From contig NC_135226.1 in assembly GCF_052324685.1 (NCBI RefSeq), positions 15,208,887-15,272,886 of the forward strand: a DNA stretch of 64,000 nt, in the 5' to 3' direction. Under the pieces are notes generated by a model. It was not told the origin of the DNA and ran no database searches. It saw nothing but the letters and a program-made list of their open reading frames with translations. The translations under genes and the position numbers were made by a program. Positions 34,289-47,640 of this stretch are shown piece after piece (within the stretch, counting starts at the first letter, position 1; every line of letters begins with the position of its first letter). Source of the stretch: Brachyhypopomus gauderio (taxonomy: Eukaryota > Chordata > Actinopteri > Gymnotiformes > Hypopomidae).

Positions 34289-37200
34289 GGGGGTTGAGAG
34301 AGCGCACCATAAACACCAGCTTGCTTCTGTTGCCAAACACCCATGGGGCATTCAAGCACTTTACCCAGTGTTTCTCATTTGCCCAGTTAGAGATGATCGA
34401 ATAAGCCACAAGCCGGAATTTTGACAAGTCCCTCATGTCCCATAGCCCCTCCTCCCTGCACCAACCCCACCCTGTGTGGGAGAGGCAGGTCGAGTAGCCG
34501 ATATCCTCGTTTCATTGCATTTCACGGCTGCTCTTGATCCAGCCCTCAGGCAGAACTGCCAAAGGGCCTTCGGTGTCCCGGTAAGCCGCATTACCCAGAC
34601 TGCACAGGGAGTTGGACGAGTGCCTCTACGTCGATTCAACAAACTCGTGTTTTCACATCCATCCTTTTCACATCCTTCAAGAACAATAAGTCATTCCACC
34701 ACCAAATGCCATTTAAGATCTTTTCAAACATCTTAGTGTGTTAGGTTTTAAAAGAATTCTCTCTACTTCTCTTCACCAAAGTGGAGAAAGATGAAAATCT
34801 CTCCACGTTGAAACTGAGACCCCTCTTAACCTGTGCCTTTTTTTTCCACACTGATTTGCAAGTCTTGTCCACTGCAGATATTGCTCCAGCACACACAGTC
34901 AATAGGAACAGAGGAGAAAGTCCTCAGCTGTCCTTTGGGAACCCTTGGAGCAGATTTCAATGAGCACTAACCCCCCTCCACCCCACCTCACCTCCACCCT
35001 CCACCCCACCCCTCCTCCACCCCCCATGCCCTGGACGGCGTGTTTAACCTTAATCTAGCTCAAGGGCTCCCAGCAGCATCCTAATTCAAAGACACTGTGC
35101 ATAGACTTACATAGACGTAAAAGTTCTGTTAATGTGCTAATGATGCCTGGAATGTGCTAGAGAGGGCACAGAGCCAGCGGTCTGGACCCTGCCGGCCGTA
35201 CTGGAGCTAATGTTAACATGTAAAATAGCACCGTGTTTGAGGAGCACTACAGCCTCTGGGCTGTAAACAAAGGAAGCTCCTACTGCATGTGTCACCACAG
35301 GAATAAAAATGGATGCTGTGAGTAATCTGCAGTGCTCACTTTGGCCGTGCTGGCAGTGGCCAAGCCGTGCTGCCATGTCCCGATATGTGATTTCAGCTCC
35401 GGCACATTCCGGCACACAAAGGATTATACAAGAAATCAATTGCACAAAATTAGCTATTTCAAAAGGCCAACCTCTTCAGTGTGCGTCTTACGAATACACT
35501 ACTCTTTCCTTTTCTTACAAGAAGTGGCGAAACGGGCTTCGGCCAGAGCTGGCTGGACACGTCGGGATCTCACCTTTCGGCAACAGCCCAGGGGTCGAAG
35601 CTGCCCACGCGCTGGTGAGACACCAGGCGCAGGTAGGAGCCATGGGCTTCCCTGTACTCCTGGATGCTCTTCAGTACGCTGGGGGGCACGCTCAGCCGGA
35701 CCCCTCCCACCGGGCCCGCTTGGCTGGGGGGCGGACGGCTGCGGACGGGGGCAGACGCCTCCTCGTACAGCGGGGAGCTGCTCTCCGATGCCCTGCTAGA
35801 GACGGACACACGAGCAGCTGGTTAGCAATCGCCGCACATCTGAATCATCCCAGCAATGTTCAACCTTTATAGTCAAGGTTAAGAGTGAAAATGAACACAG
35901 TTGGTACCACGAGCTCAACCCCCTTGTAACTGCTTGTAGTCAACTCATCCATTTGCTCTCCTAGAGACAGCCAAAACAAATGATAGGATGAAAGTAAAAT
36001 ACCAACAGGTCACCACCACCACCACCTCTCTAAGAGCAATGGTGAGTAGTGAGTTTGGCTGGAGTGTTCCAGCTCCACCTGCTCCACCCATCAATAGGAG
36101 GGAGTGGGGACACAGGCCAGGTCTCCAGCAGGGCGGTGATGCCACATGGCTCCCTCTGGGCCCAAAGCTGCCACACAGAAGTGGATGCACTCTCCTCGGG
36201 CCATATGCACAGCCAGGAGCAGGGGTGTGGTTTGGGAGCATCAGGGGGCATTACACTGACCGGTCCCCCTACCCAGAGAAGGCCGTCCGCTGAGGCGCCG
36301 GGTCTGAACGTGCCAAACCTTCATCACAACATGCTCTACAGAAGGAACATTTAATCTGTAAAGGAACATAACCTGGGGGGGCAGCACTCTCCAGCTAAAC
36401 TAACACATCCTGCTGACATCCACCTAAAGGCATTCATTCGAAAAGACTTTAGCATTGAAGGTCGTGTCAAAGCCAAAAAAAAAGAGGTCTTAAATATTCC
36501 AGGGGTTATGAATTTCATACTGGTAGAAGATTAACTCCGCTTGTTTAACGGACGTGTGTTTAATTTCACAAAGCACTGAAGAAAAGTGCCTTGAATATTA
36601 ATGCAGTTCTGGTCACTTTGGACTTCTAAGCAGGCTGAGTGACCTTTCTCTTGGAAACAAGACAAAAGACTGAACAGAAATCTGAAACAAGGCAGCTACC
36701 CATGAGGGACCTGAAATTACTCAAGGCAGACAAAGTTTCAGACGAATGCCATGTTAAATACTCTTCACCAACAAAAAACTTCACTACCCAGGATTCATTC
36801 TCTCCCATCCACATACACACAGACGCACGCACGCACCCCTTGGCAAAGCCCAACACACCTGACCTTAAATCCTCTGACACCACACAGCTGGCAACTGAAA
36901 ATATCTTTGCCTCCCCCACAGTCCCAAAAGCAGTACAGCGGTCGAGAGCCCAGAAGCAGCCAGCAGCCCCACATGAGACTCAGCCAAGCGGAAGCGTCAT
37001 CTGCTCCAGCAGAACTCCTGCTTGCTACTGTGGATATATATGCAAGAGTGGGAGGGTGGGTGGGTCGAACCACAGGCCGGACTCCCAGACCAGGCAGCAA
37101 AGAGCTCCATGGGGGGGGGGGGCTGGGGATGGATGATGTGGACAACAAATATGCATGCTTGTTCAACCACAAAACACAGGCTGCAAAACACATTGGGCAG

Positions 37201-40200
37201 TTTTGAGTTTCAGCGGCTGCAGGCCTGTCTCTAGGCGGCGGGGAGAAGGCATGGTGGGTATAAGCACAAGTGAAAGGACAGAAGAAGTTATGCAGCCCTC
37301 ACACCAAGAGGTCACAGCCAGGAGCAGAGAGTATGTGACCCTAGAGCCCTCAGCACTTTGGACCAACCATAGTCAATCGAGATTAGTCGCTCTCGGAGAA
37401 GTGCTGACCACACACTCCCTCTGACTCTCCCTGGAGATAATCCCCCCCCCCCCCCTCTCTCCACCCCTTCCTGCCTGTTGTTCTCAGTGCCATAACCACA
37501 CCACCCATTCAGCACTGCACCAACATACACCCTCATGTATCCACAGGTCCTGTTGTGCCCTTCACTGGATCCATGAACTATCACTTCCTAAGAGATGGTT
37601 TGGAAAAGCAATATGCAATATTTCAGAAAACTGAACAGCATAAACTGGTCATTGCTGGTTCAGGGTTCACAATAATGGAATAATGGAAAAAGTAATCCAT
37701 TAAATTTCATTACAGACTTCTTCAACATAGTCCTGGCCTCAAACGGTCTCCGAATAAACAGACGGAAAAGCCATATGGCCCAATCACAGCCCTCCGCCTT
37801 GTTGGCTCAGTAGGAGTCGGCACCATCTCAACACCATTCGCTAGCAACAAGACAACCACAATGCTTGCAATGCCACATGTTAGCTGAACGTGTGAATACC
37901 TGCTCAGTTACCTATGAGAACAGTGTGGGTGGGATGGGGTGGGGGGGGGGGGGGTTAAAAGCTGCAGGTGTTCCTGGGCTAAACCATGTTTGTAGTAATC
38001 ACAGGGAATGGGAGATTAGACGAGACATAATGAGCTGTGATCTCTAATCAGCAGCTGGGCCCAATATCTGGTTCTCCATATTTACAGCAGTAATCACCTC
38101 TGTACCCACGCACACCCACAGAACTCGCCACTGCGCCCTCTAGTGGTACCCTTAATATTGTAACAGAAAAATCATTACCTAGGCCTGTCGCGATAATTAC
38201 ATTATCGACTTATCGTACGATAATGTTTTTTACCGCAATCATTTTTGCTGATGTTGATAATTGGCCTCTGCGAACGGTGGAAGCGTTTATACTTGCTTTT
38301 CTTTGCAGTGTTGTTCGAAACGATATGTGGTAGTATAAGAAACACCCCTCAAAAACAGGGGAATGAACATTTACCTGACAAACTTTAATGTAGCTTTTGT
38401 GTTTCAGGTTTGAAAAGTGCTGGAATTTGTTCGTTTCACAACAAATATCTGTCTGACTGAACAATTCTCTTTTATTACGTTAACAAATACGAGCCTCTTG
38501 TAATTCCAGGACGAAACATGAGAGAACGTGAAGACGTTAAGATTGGGCATTTTGAAAATAAACCACCATTAAATAATGTGATTGTGATTAAAAGCGAATT
38601 ATTTCAAATCATTTCGAGTATATGTATAAATATTTAACTTATTTAAGTTTATCGTGCTGGGAAATATAGAAATGGACCTTTAAGTGACGTACAAGTGCTT
38701 TAATTCCACCTTGTAAAGGTGCATGAACCCTGCAAACATGACTTTGTTCATTGCGCTGAGGCGCAGTTACAAAATTCGAGAGGTGCACGACCTCGCGAAT
38801 CGACAGCGCGCGAGACCCTTGCGCACGCGCGGAGCCACAGCAATTGTCATTTTCGCCGCGCAGACCCTCGCGCCGCTCGCGACACGTCAAGTATAAACCA
38901 GGCTTAAACTAGCCCAAAGCCCAAAGTTGTTGGGGGGGGGGGGGGGTTGCAACTCTGGAGGTACACGACCTCGCGAACATTTGATCTATATAGATCAATG
39001 CTCGCGAATCGACAGTGCGCGACACCCTCGCGCACGGGCGGAGCCACTGCGATTACGTCATTTATGGCGCACGGACCTTCGCGCCGCTTGCGACGCATCA
39101 AGTATAAATATAATATTATCATTTATCGCTATAATTTCTGGGACAATATATCGTTCTGAAAATTTTGTTATCGTGACAGGCCTATCATTACCTTTTTTTT
39201 AAACATTATAAATTCCTTCGTAGGCAACAGCTTTTAATGAAATGTGCGGTCATATGATTTATTACCAACTGCCTGTGAATAACCCATTTCCAATGAGGTT
39301 CGTCTCTGTATACCACATGGATCCAATAGCCTATTTTAATGTAAATTTGACACTGACCTACAATGCAGCAATACCAGAAGTTAAATGAAGCTATTAAAAG
39401 ACTTACAAGACTCTCAGAGGCCTGTGAGAAAATGAATGATAATGCTGAGGCACAAAGCACACATAATAATCACCAGATAAAGGCCCGTGGAGGCCCTGGG
39501 TTATTGATTCGAGTGTGTGATATCGATTCCGGATGCTATTATTAGTGCAGAAGCCACTACAGGCCAAACATGCTGATTAGCTCAAAATTCCTCCTCTAGG
39601 CAAGTGGGACACAACTAAAACCACTACCGAGAGAAATATCTGATATGTGCGGCGAACGAAACCAGAGAAACCACCTAAATAACTTGAGCCGTGTGCTTTA
39701 ATGTTGAAAGGCACCTAAATGGATGATTTGTTGTAATTTTTGAATGCCCTTGAACCCTTATTAACGACCCGCTCTGTCCCACCGCACAAATGCCAAGGCC
39801 GTTGACCTTGTGGTATTTACCACAGACCGCTGCTAACGGACACGGCTAACCGTCACGCGCGATGATTCGAATGAAACGTTCTCGCGCTCCTCCACACGCA
39901 CATGCGCGAGGAAGCGTGCGCTCTGCGTGGAACGTCGCGCCACAGCTGCTGTCCGGCCTGCTGTGCACGATTAACGTGCGTGTTGTAGCCGGTATGTGAC
40001 TAACCAAACGGGAAGGAAGGGCACTGGATCGCACCGACTTGACATTGTGGCTCATGTTTAGCATTTTCGATGAGTAAAATCGAAAGTCGCTCACTTCTGT
40101 TGTACACGTGGCCCATTTCTCGGTTGAACGCAACTCAAGGAGCAGCTTCAAACGAATAAATAAACAAACAAACAAAAAACTGACAGGCTCCACATTAGGA

Positions 40201-43200
40201 AAGGGGCCTAAATCCTGCTTGGCTGGCTGCCAGCCGCCTGCAGATGTTTGCTGACAGAGCGCCTGACTCAAACATCTCCCCAAGAGGATTTCGACATTCC
40301 TCATCCCATCCCTTTATGAGTAAACTTGTCTGGGAACTAAGATGACGCTTTTGAGTCAGGCTTTTTTCCTTTGTGCCGGAGCCCATTTGGAAGTGCCGGG
40401 TGTGCAAACCCAGGCCAGACGTGCAAACCCAGGCCAGACGTGCAAACCCAGGCCAGACGTGCAAACCCAGGCCAGATGGAGACATGGTCAACGTGACAGG
40501 CTCATGTCCACTGCTGGATGCGTGAGGCAGTAGGCTTGACAGTAGCGGATTGGCTTTCCTGAACATGTCGTTCCAATATGGTGTGAACCGGCGGTCTGCC
40601 TGGAAGCTTGTTTAAACGCTCTCTACAAGCTCATTAGAGACCTCTTCATGCCCCTGGGGAAACCCTACAGAGCAGTCCATATTTGCTGTAGTCAGCAGGG
40701 AAGAGCTCCTGCTAAATAATCCAAATTTATGCACTACTCAGAGTTCTACACTAAAACACCTTTTAGGGTACAGAAACATCCAAAAAGTTCTATTGTCTAT
40801 TATTAACAGCACAAATGCATTATATACTGTACTCTGAGCAGTATTTCCTTGTGCAGTGGTTTCTACTGCACTGTTTTCTAGGGGGTCAGAAGTGCCTTTC
40901 CACAGCTGTTTTCTGGAAAGCCCAAAGCACTTAGTGGGCCTGTTTGCTTTTTAGAACACAATTCTGTCTGAGAGGCCTGCTGACATCCGTGATCCCTGTA
41001 AATCCCAGTCAGCATGGACTAGTTTAGACCGTGTCATCAAAAGAGCTCTGATACAGTGCCCCAAAGTTTCTATGGAACATTTTCAGCAGCACTAGAACTT
41101 GGGGAGCACGGGTGAGGGGTGGGAGTGGGGGGAGTCAGGCCATGTCGCGCTTACAGGACATCTTTAGTTCTTTAATCTCCAAAATGGAGCTGTTGAATCT
41201 GGTCCATTGAATTTTGCTGACGTCCCTGACCACTGTGCCTCTCAGCACTTTCAGCACCCTTTCATCATCTGTGATGACTGACAGAGCAGTGGCAGCGGAC
41301 GGCGGGTCTCTGCACAGACGGCCACGGGGCAGTCTACCATCCTCCGCACAGACGGCCACGGGGCAGTCTACCATCCTCCGCACAGATGGCCATGGGGCAG
41401 TCTACCATTCTCCGAACAGATGGCCACGGGGCAATCTACCGTCCTCCGCACAGACGGCCACGGGACAGTCCACCGTTCTCCGTACAGACGGTCACGGGAC
41501 AGTCTACCGTTCTCTGCACAGACGGTCATGGGGTCGTCTCCGGTCTTCCGCACAGACAGCGGACCAGGCGAGAGCCAGCGGATCTTTCCGAAATCCGTTC
41601 GAACTTCTCGGTTGCTGTTCGAGTCCACTGACAAGCATTGCAATGCAAAGAAACGCAACAGTCCCAGAACTGCCTTGCAGGCAGGAGGAAAAGAAATCAG
41701 GCAACGATTAATTACTGTAAATTACCACAAACACTTTTGCTCAATTTGTCTCTTAATTTCTTTATGGCACATTACTGAGTGTTTCTTAGACTTAATTTTA
41801 TCAAATTATTGTGTTTGCATGAGATGAGGAGTTCAGTGATGCTTCAACTCATTTCCTTCAGCCAAACTCAATTTGGAGGACACACTTGTTCAACTGCACA
41901 TCATTCCTTTAAATATATTACGTCTCCGACAGTGAGGCAAGTGAGCAGAAAACCGCAGCGTCAGTGGTCAGGATGGGGAAGACAAAGCATCACATGGTTT
42001 TAGGAGAAGCCCCACCTCAGTACAGGGAGTCTGGTGCCCCCCCACTCACCTGCTCTCCACTGGCTTCTGTATAACGATGTCCCCAGTGGTGGAGGGTTTC
42101 ACAACTGCTTTGGTCAGCCTGATGGGTTGTGGAGATGCAGGCCTCGAACCATCACTCTTCCTCTGGGCCCCTAAGACCACAAGAGAGTATCTGCTTCAAC
42201 AATGCTGCCACCTGCTGGGCAATATCAGTAAATCCACTACAAAGCCACAGTAGTAATTTTCACTGTTTGTAAAGACATGAACAGCTGTGACCTTCTGACA
42301 AACTGAAGAGAGAGTAATAATTAAACAGGGCCTTCTCCACACACCTGGGCCGGTCGTGTCCAGTGGAGCGTAAACACTTGAGTGGTGGTTCGGCCCCATT
42401 TAGGTACTCACCAGGGACCTGCTCCCAGTGCCAAGAGTCTGTGTAAGAGATCGTAGCGAATCGCCTTCGCACCTCCTCCTGATCTTTCTAAAGAAGGAAA
42501 ATGAGGAACACGTAACACAGGATTGAGGTTTCTGCTGTTCCGGGCGGCCCGTGAGTTAGCGCTCCGGCGAGGGTGGAGCGGTGGGCCCACCTCCATCTCC
42601 TCCATGCGCTGCAGCATGTGTTCCAGCACGGGGTCCTGCAGCAGCCTGCCGCGGAACTGCTCCTCCTCCGCCCGCCGCGCCCTCTCCTCCACCTGCTCCA
42701 CCTCCGCCCGCCGCGCCCTCTCCTCCACCTGCTCCACCTCCACCCGCCGCGCCCTCTCCTCCACCTGCTCCACCTCCACCCGCCGCGCCCTCTCCTCCAC
42801 CTGCTCCACCTCCACCCGCCGCGCCCTCTCCTCCACCTGCACGGAAATTAGCCTGAGAGTTTTCGTTTTGGCCAAAACCTAAACGCGCATGTTACTATAA
42901 TTCGTTATATAACCAAATCAATACCAATCCCAACATCTCAACTGTGATACAAGTGAATCCCCTTCGAGATTTGACCCTAGTGCAAATGTAAATCAGCGGT
43001 AAACACCAGGGTGACACTTAACGCATCCCACGAGGCTCATATTTAAATGGAAATCACCTCAATCCTGTCAGTATTACTTTGTTGGGTCACAGGTAACATT
43101 GGGATTTACGGGCTATTGTGCAGGTGTTACCTGTGCTGAGTCCAGCAGAGGCTGAAGTCGTTCTCTAGCTGCCTCCTCTGCTCTCTGGGCCCACTGACTA

Positions 43201-44557
43201 GGAGAGAGCAACTCAGTCCTGTCACGCAGACGCAGACACGCAGACGCAGACACGCAGACGTGTGAGCTTCAAACATAACCGATTAATTCAGATCCCAGAC
43301 ATACGGAGTGATTGGGTGGCCGGTGTCACTACCTTACCTGAGTCTATTAATACGCTCAGTTTCCTCTTGAGTGAGCTGATTCAGCTGTTTTAGTCTGTCC
43401 TCTGTCATCCTATCCAGCCAAGCATGTCTGCAAAGTGCGCACACACACACTTCAGAATTATGAATAACTCAAACACAATATACTTTCACAATACTTTCCA
43501 ACACAATATAGGCAGTGCAACAGGGCACAGTTACACCGAAATGCAGTGCTTAAGGCCCAGGAGAGTAATCCAACATGTTGTTTTTGTAAACAGTCCTGCC
43601 CTCTACAGGGGAACACATGTAACTGCACAGTTACAGGTAGAACTCCTCGTCTTATCAGCCGTATATCTAGAGCTGATTCCAGGTCTGGCGTTTGTATCTA
43701 GTCCTGGTGTATCGGTGTCAGAATAAAAGATGCCATTCAGGATTTCACATTCAGGTATCGTTTCACCTTCACAATATGCATGAGTAGAAAAACTACTACT
43801 GTAATTATTTCAAGCCCACAAGGGCACGGGAGCATTTGCCATGATATAGATTTAGTGCATGAGCAGCTGTGATCTGCCTCAGAGTGAAATAAATTAATGA
43901 GCCCATTTAGCAGGAGTTTACAAGTAATTTATGGCAAGAACTAATTTCTAAATAGAATCAGGAGTGCAGCCCCTGGCCACGTGCAAGTAACGATCGTGTG
44001 AAACAAATTCATGGTAAACGCCAACCTAATCCAAGCTGTGTTTAGTTTTCACATAATAATAATAATTCAGCTCATTCATTTTCTTCATCCATTGCAAACA
44101 CAACAGCACTGTGCTGACTGTTCACTTCTCACTTCATCATTCCACCAAGACGTTTTGACAGCGGCATTCGGCGAGGAGGCCGTAATTTTTCAAAGGTGAA
44201 AGAATCCAGGTCTTATATTGCAAACCATGCTAGGCTAAATAACCGCCGTGCCTCGAGAGCCTCTGTATAGGTTTCCTTTCAAATAAAGCAGTGTCACATG
44301 AGCGGGTGAAGGTGTGTGGGACCTGAGGGCCTCGTGGTGGGCTTGTGTCCTGCTGTGCGCAGCCGTCTCCTGCTGGGCGCTACTCCTGCCCCGGGCCTGG
44401 GACACCTGCCCACCTACGGGCTGGGAGGAGCTCTTCGCTGGGGAGAAGAGACACCTGGGCTCTGGCCTGCTGGACACAGCTCTACAAAACACACACACAC
44501 AGACAAACCTACCCTGAGCTGCAAGATGGAGAGACCAGAGGAAGAATTGGGGTGGGT

Positions 44558-44647
<90 letters not shown>

Positions 44648-47310
44648 TCACACGCACTGCTGTTTAGTAGGGGAGTGAGGAGACGTGGGGACCCAGGGCA
44701 CCCGGGCCTCTCTCTGTGGGAGGTGACCTTCTCGAAGCCTGGATGAGACAGTGGCCTGCTGGAAGCCAACATCTCGAACAGGACCACCCTGCTTTGTGGA
44801 TTAAGAGATGGGCCTCAGATTTCAAAGCATAAGGTTTTTGTTTCATTCATTGGTGTTCAATATGGACAAAAGACCAGATGAAATCCAGGAGACCCAGCCG
44901 TGTGAGCTCACCTTGCTTCTGGCTGGACGAGATGCAGCAGTGGCTGGACTGTGGCTGTGTGGCTCTGGCCTGCTCTCCCTCCCTCCCCCTCCCTCCCCCA
45001 GGTGTGCCAGGCCCTGGGCGCCAGCCCCCATCACCGTGCCGCACTCCTGATCCGAGAGCCGCGGTCGTCTGTGGGGCCGCCCCGCCGTTCTCCTGCCTGA
45101 TCACAAAGACCAAAAGCCCGGCCGTCAAGTCCCATCGTTGCATTCGTATCTGGGGGCTCCAGATCGGACACGACCTAGATCACAGTTCACCTGGGAAGGT
45201 CTTTTTTGAGGGTGCGGGTTTCCTTGGCTTCCGGGGATCTTTCACAGTGGGAATGCGAGGTGCGTGTGGTGAGGACCTGCTGAGGTCTCTGGCCCTGGGA
45301 GACCTTTCTCTGCCGGGTGAGGAACCACGTGGTCCAGCCTCGTTCCCCTGGACACCCTCCTTCTTACTCAGCATGGAGTCCAGGGTCTGAACAACAAAAG
45401 TAAAATCAGCTGACACAGCCACAAATAAAAGCCTCTGAGGTTGTGCTATTTTAAAGGGTCATTTAGAACTCCTATTGTACGTAGTCTCGCACGCAAGCAT
45501 ATCTTAGTCTTACAAACAGTCAACGCAGGGGTTTAAAAGACACGAGGTCGGCCCTGCCATCACCTCCAACGTCTGCAGGATGTCCAGGGCGGTGTGAGGC
45601 ACAGCGGAGCCCTGGTCCACGTCCACCCTGGCGGAGCACAGGGAGAGCTGGCGGATGAGCTGGCCCAGCTCCCTGCACTGGGCGGGGACTCTGCTCTCCG
45701 CCGGGTCCGACAGCTGCTTGATGAACACCTGCATCGCTCGGACGGCCCCTCGATGGGCGGCGGCCAACCTGTCCACCGCCCTTGACTGGGAGGACACAAA
45801 TAACGTTTCTGTTGCACGTTAAAAGTTAAAGAAGAAACATCCTTTTAAGGACACACAAGACCGTGTATCAGACAACAGCGTTCACACGTGGGACTGACGT
45901 ATATTTTTGTTGTCTGACGAAGAACTCATGCTACTCTTCTGAGTTTTCACAGCCCTTAATTGGCCACTGGAGATCTAATAAGCCAATGCCTTTTTTCCTT
46001 AGGTAAGGGAAAACGAATCCACTATAACTGTAAACTCTAAACTTATGCCTCTGAAGCAGGTGTGTACTTTCCCAGCAAACTTCCCTTATTACGGGTATTT
46101 TTTTTAGACCTCTTTAGATGACTGTGCGATCTGACTGTGTGGCAAGATACACCACGCTTAGTACCACAAAATCTGCAGTAATCAAATTTTATTGGGCATA
46201 CATCCACACTGCATTAAATACATCATACTTGCCTTCTTGGGGTCTCTTACACTCTGTAATCGCATCTTATCCAAATCCTCTTGAATTTCTTTCACCTGTG
46301 TATAAATGAAAACAGATTCACGTGATCCATATACTCATGTTCAATATCAAGTAATTGTAAACCTTCAAGCAAAGTTGCACAATCAATACAAATCACATGA
46401 ACACACCACTCGTGCAATTTCACCGTCGGCAAAAGTGCAGGACTCCACACTGACCTGCTGCTGCAGGACGTAGATGAGGCGAGACGAGCGCGCCGTCTGC
46501 TCCTGCCGGCGAATCTCCAGCTTCCGCCGCTCCTCCGGTTCCACCGTGGCCTCCTGTGCTCTCCCTGGGGGAGACGGTCACACTCGGTCATGGAGAGCCT
46601 CCCTCCCCACACACGAGGAAACGTGAGGATGGCACACCAGTGATAAGCTCGCTGTACCTTTATCAGCCAGCCGCTCGATCCTTTGGATGTACGTGGCCAG
46701 TTGTTTCTGGAGCTTGTGGATCTCCCTGCTGAGCTGCGGCTCGCCTCTCGGGCCAGGGTCCCTGGTGGGAGGGGACCGACCGTGGTCAGGCAGAGGGGCC
46801 ACCGAGAGCTTCTGAGGAGTGTAAACCAGCACCTCTGAGCAGGACTTCATCTGCCTCTTTGGGCTCCTTGTCCTCTGCTCTCCTTTAGGGGAAACACCAC
46901 TCTAAATTTGATCAGACAAAATATAATTTAAAATTATTGATTAATATAACAATTACTATATAACAGTAATTAAACTGGATTTTGTTTTACTCAGATACCT
47001 GATGATTGGCTGTGCTGTTCCAGTCTGGACTTGTAGACCTCTCCTCTGATCTACGCAATTGGCTGGTTATGGAGTCCTGCCGTTTCCTGTAGACGTCTCG
47101 CTTGGCCAGTCTCACCGCTGCCTGTAGCCGCTCCTCTGACAGGACGGAGAGGCGTAAGGAGCTGTCACAGCTCCTGGATTCATCCTGCTTTGAGCTGTGA
47201 GGCACCAGCTTCTCAATCACAATGGGAGCTGGAGGCCCCACGCTGCTCGCTCGATTGTGAACACTGCTTGGCATGGCCAGATTAAACAAAAGCTGTGTAG
47301 TAGTTGTGAA

Positions 47311-47366
<56 letters not shown>

Positions 47367-47640
47367 GGAGAGAGAGAGAGAGAGAGAGAGAACATAGAAT
47401 TGTTAGCTCACAAGTGTTAGGAATAATAGTAAAATAGCAGTAGATTTATCATACATGGCTAGTTATGTAGCGACCCAGAATAAGTACAAATGAAAAGCAA
47501 GTTGCCACTAATACTGCGACATAACGGGCTGATTATTAGACAGTAGGTACCTGTGTTTGAAGGCCTCGGCTCCGAGCACAAACGTCTTTACTGACCCACA
47601 CACGTGTGTCCGGATGATGGTCACTCAGCCCAGCTGTCAT
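34014..47640 (-). CDS. KIAA0753: KIAA0753 / moonraker-like centriolar satellite protein, 15 coding exons
   Basis: Moonraker (MOONR/OFIP) is a centriolar satellite protein that acts with OFD1 and FOR20 in centriole duplication and ciliogenesis. Coding exons on the minus strand are 47640-47551 (ATG), 47292-46999, 46874-46658, 46564-46455, 46295-46233, 45785-45564, 45386-45191, 44479-44323, 43427-43338, 43197-43131, 42836-42591, 42487-42412, 42170-42050, 35795-35574 and 34152-34014 (TAG). All phases join, giving 2310 bp and 769 residues; the human protein is about 967. Landmarks are [71 protein letters not shown], and near the C-terminus [18 protein letters not shown] and [16 protein letters not shown]. 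The middle is strongly coiled-coil. Exon 11 carries five 12-residue repeats. One intron (46232-45786) uses a GC donor. The intron at 42049-35796 is over 6 kb and repeat-filled. Confidence 0.88.
34156..34290. repeat. Compound (GA)n/(G)n microsatellite
   Basis: Alternating GA runs and G runs directly upstream (minus sense) of the last KIAA0753 exon. On the minus strand this forms a long CT/C polypyrimidine tract running into the splice acceptor at 34153. Confidence 0.9.
38180..39184. mobile_element. Non-autonomous hAT element in the KIAA0753 intron
   Basis: 1005 bp. Terminal inverted repeats are TAGGCCTGTCGCGATAA and (reverse) TAGGCCTGTCACGATAA, flanked by an 8-bp target duplication TCATTACC (38172-38179 and 39185-39192). 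Inside are two copies of a GC-rich unit (about 38775-38895 and 38958-39110) starting CACGACCTCGCGAA, separated by a 15-G run. A stretch at about 38674-38742 is shared with the giant palindrome (CTTGTAAAGGTGCATGAACC versus CTTGTAAAGGTGGATGAACC). No transposase. Confidence 0.92.
40402..40477. repeat. 19-bp tandem repeat, 4 copies
   Basis: GTGCAAACCCAGGCCAGAC repeated four times in the large KIAA0753 intron. Confidence 0.92.
41313..41558. repeat. 34-bp minisatellite, about 7 units
   Basis: Unit CACAGACGGCCACGGGGCAG then TCTACCATCCTCCG, about seven variable copies in the large intron. ORFs across it in several frames arise from the repeat. A flanking minus-strand ORF ending SCKRDMA at 41135 does not fit the phase of the neighbouring exons. 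Confidence 0.9.
42657..42836 (-). repeat. 36-bp coding minisatellite in KIAA0753 exon 11
   Basis: Five units of 36 bp encode [12 protein letters not shown] with variants [12 protein letters not shown] and [12 protein letters not shown]. The charged, heptad-compatible repeats extend a coiled coil by 60 residues. The array starts at the first codon of the exon, right after the splice acceptor. Confidence 0.93.
44561..44646. repeat. (TG)n microsatellite
   Basis: About 43 uninterrupted TG units in the intron between KIAA0753 exons 7 and 8. Confidence 0.97.
47312..47391. repeat. (TG)n(AG)n microsatellite
   Basis: A TG run followed by AG/GAGGG runs in KIAA0753 intron 1. It lies just upstream, in minus sense, of the exon 2 acceptor at 47293. 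Confidence 0.93.

Larger units (their letters stand above)
35796..42049 (-). other. Large KIAA0753 intron
   Basis: The 6.25-kb intron between coding exons 13 and 14. Exon 13 ends with two leftover bases (AG) and exon 14 begins with one (C), so the frame is continuous. No exon that fits this phase was found inside. It contains poly-G/poly-C tracts (37111-37122, 37442-37455, 37940-37954), the hAT element at 38180-39184, a 19-bp repeat at 40402 and a 34-bp minisatellite at 41313. Confidence 0.75.

Noticed and set aside
35945..36354. Overlapping ~100-codon ORFs on both strands
   Set aside because: GC-rich intron of KIAA0753; no splice-compatible phase and no domain.
41135..41383. ORF ending SCKRDMA as an extra KIAA0753 exon
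   Set aside because: Exon 13 joins exon 14 in phase without it, and it runs into a minisatellite whose unit is not a multiple of three.
44316..44678. ORFs across the TG microsatellite
   Set aside because: Residues are only VC/TH repeats; the true KIAA0753 exon is on the minus strand at 44323-44479.
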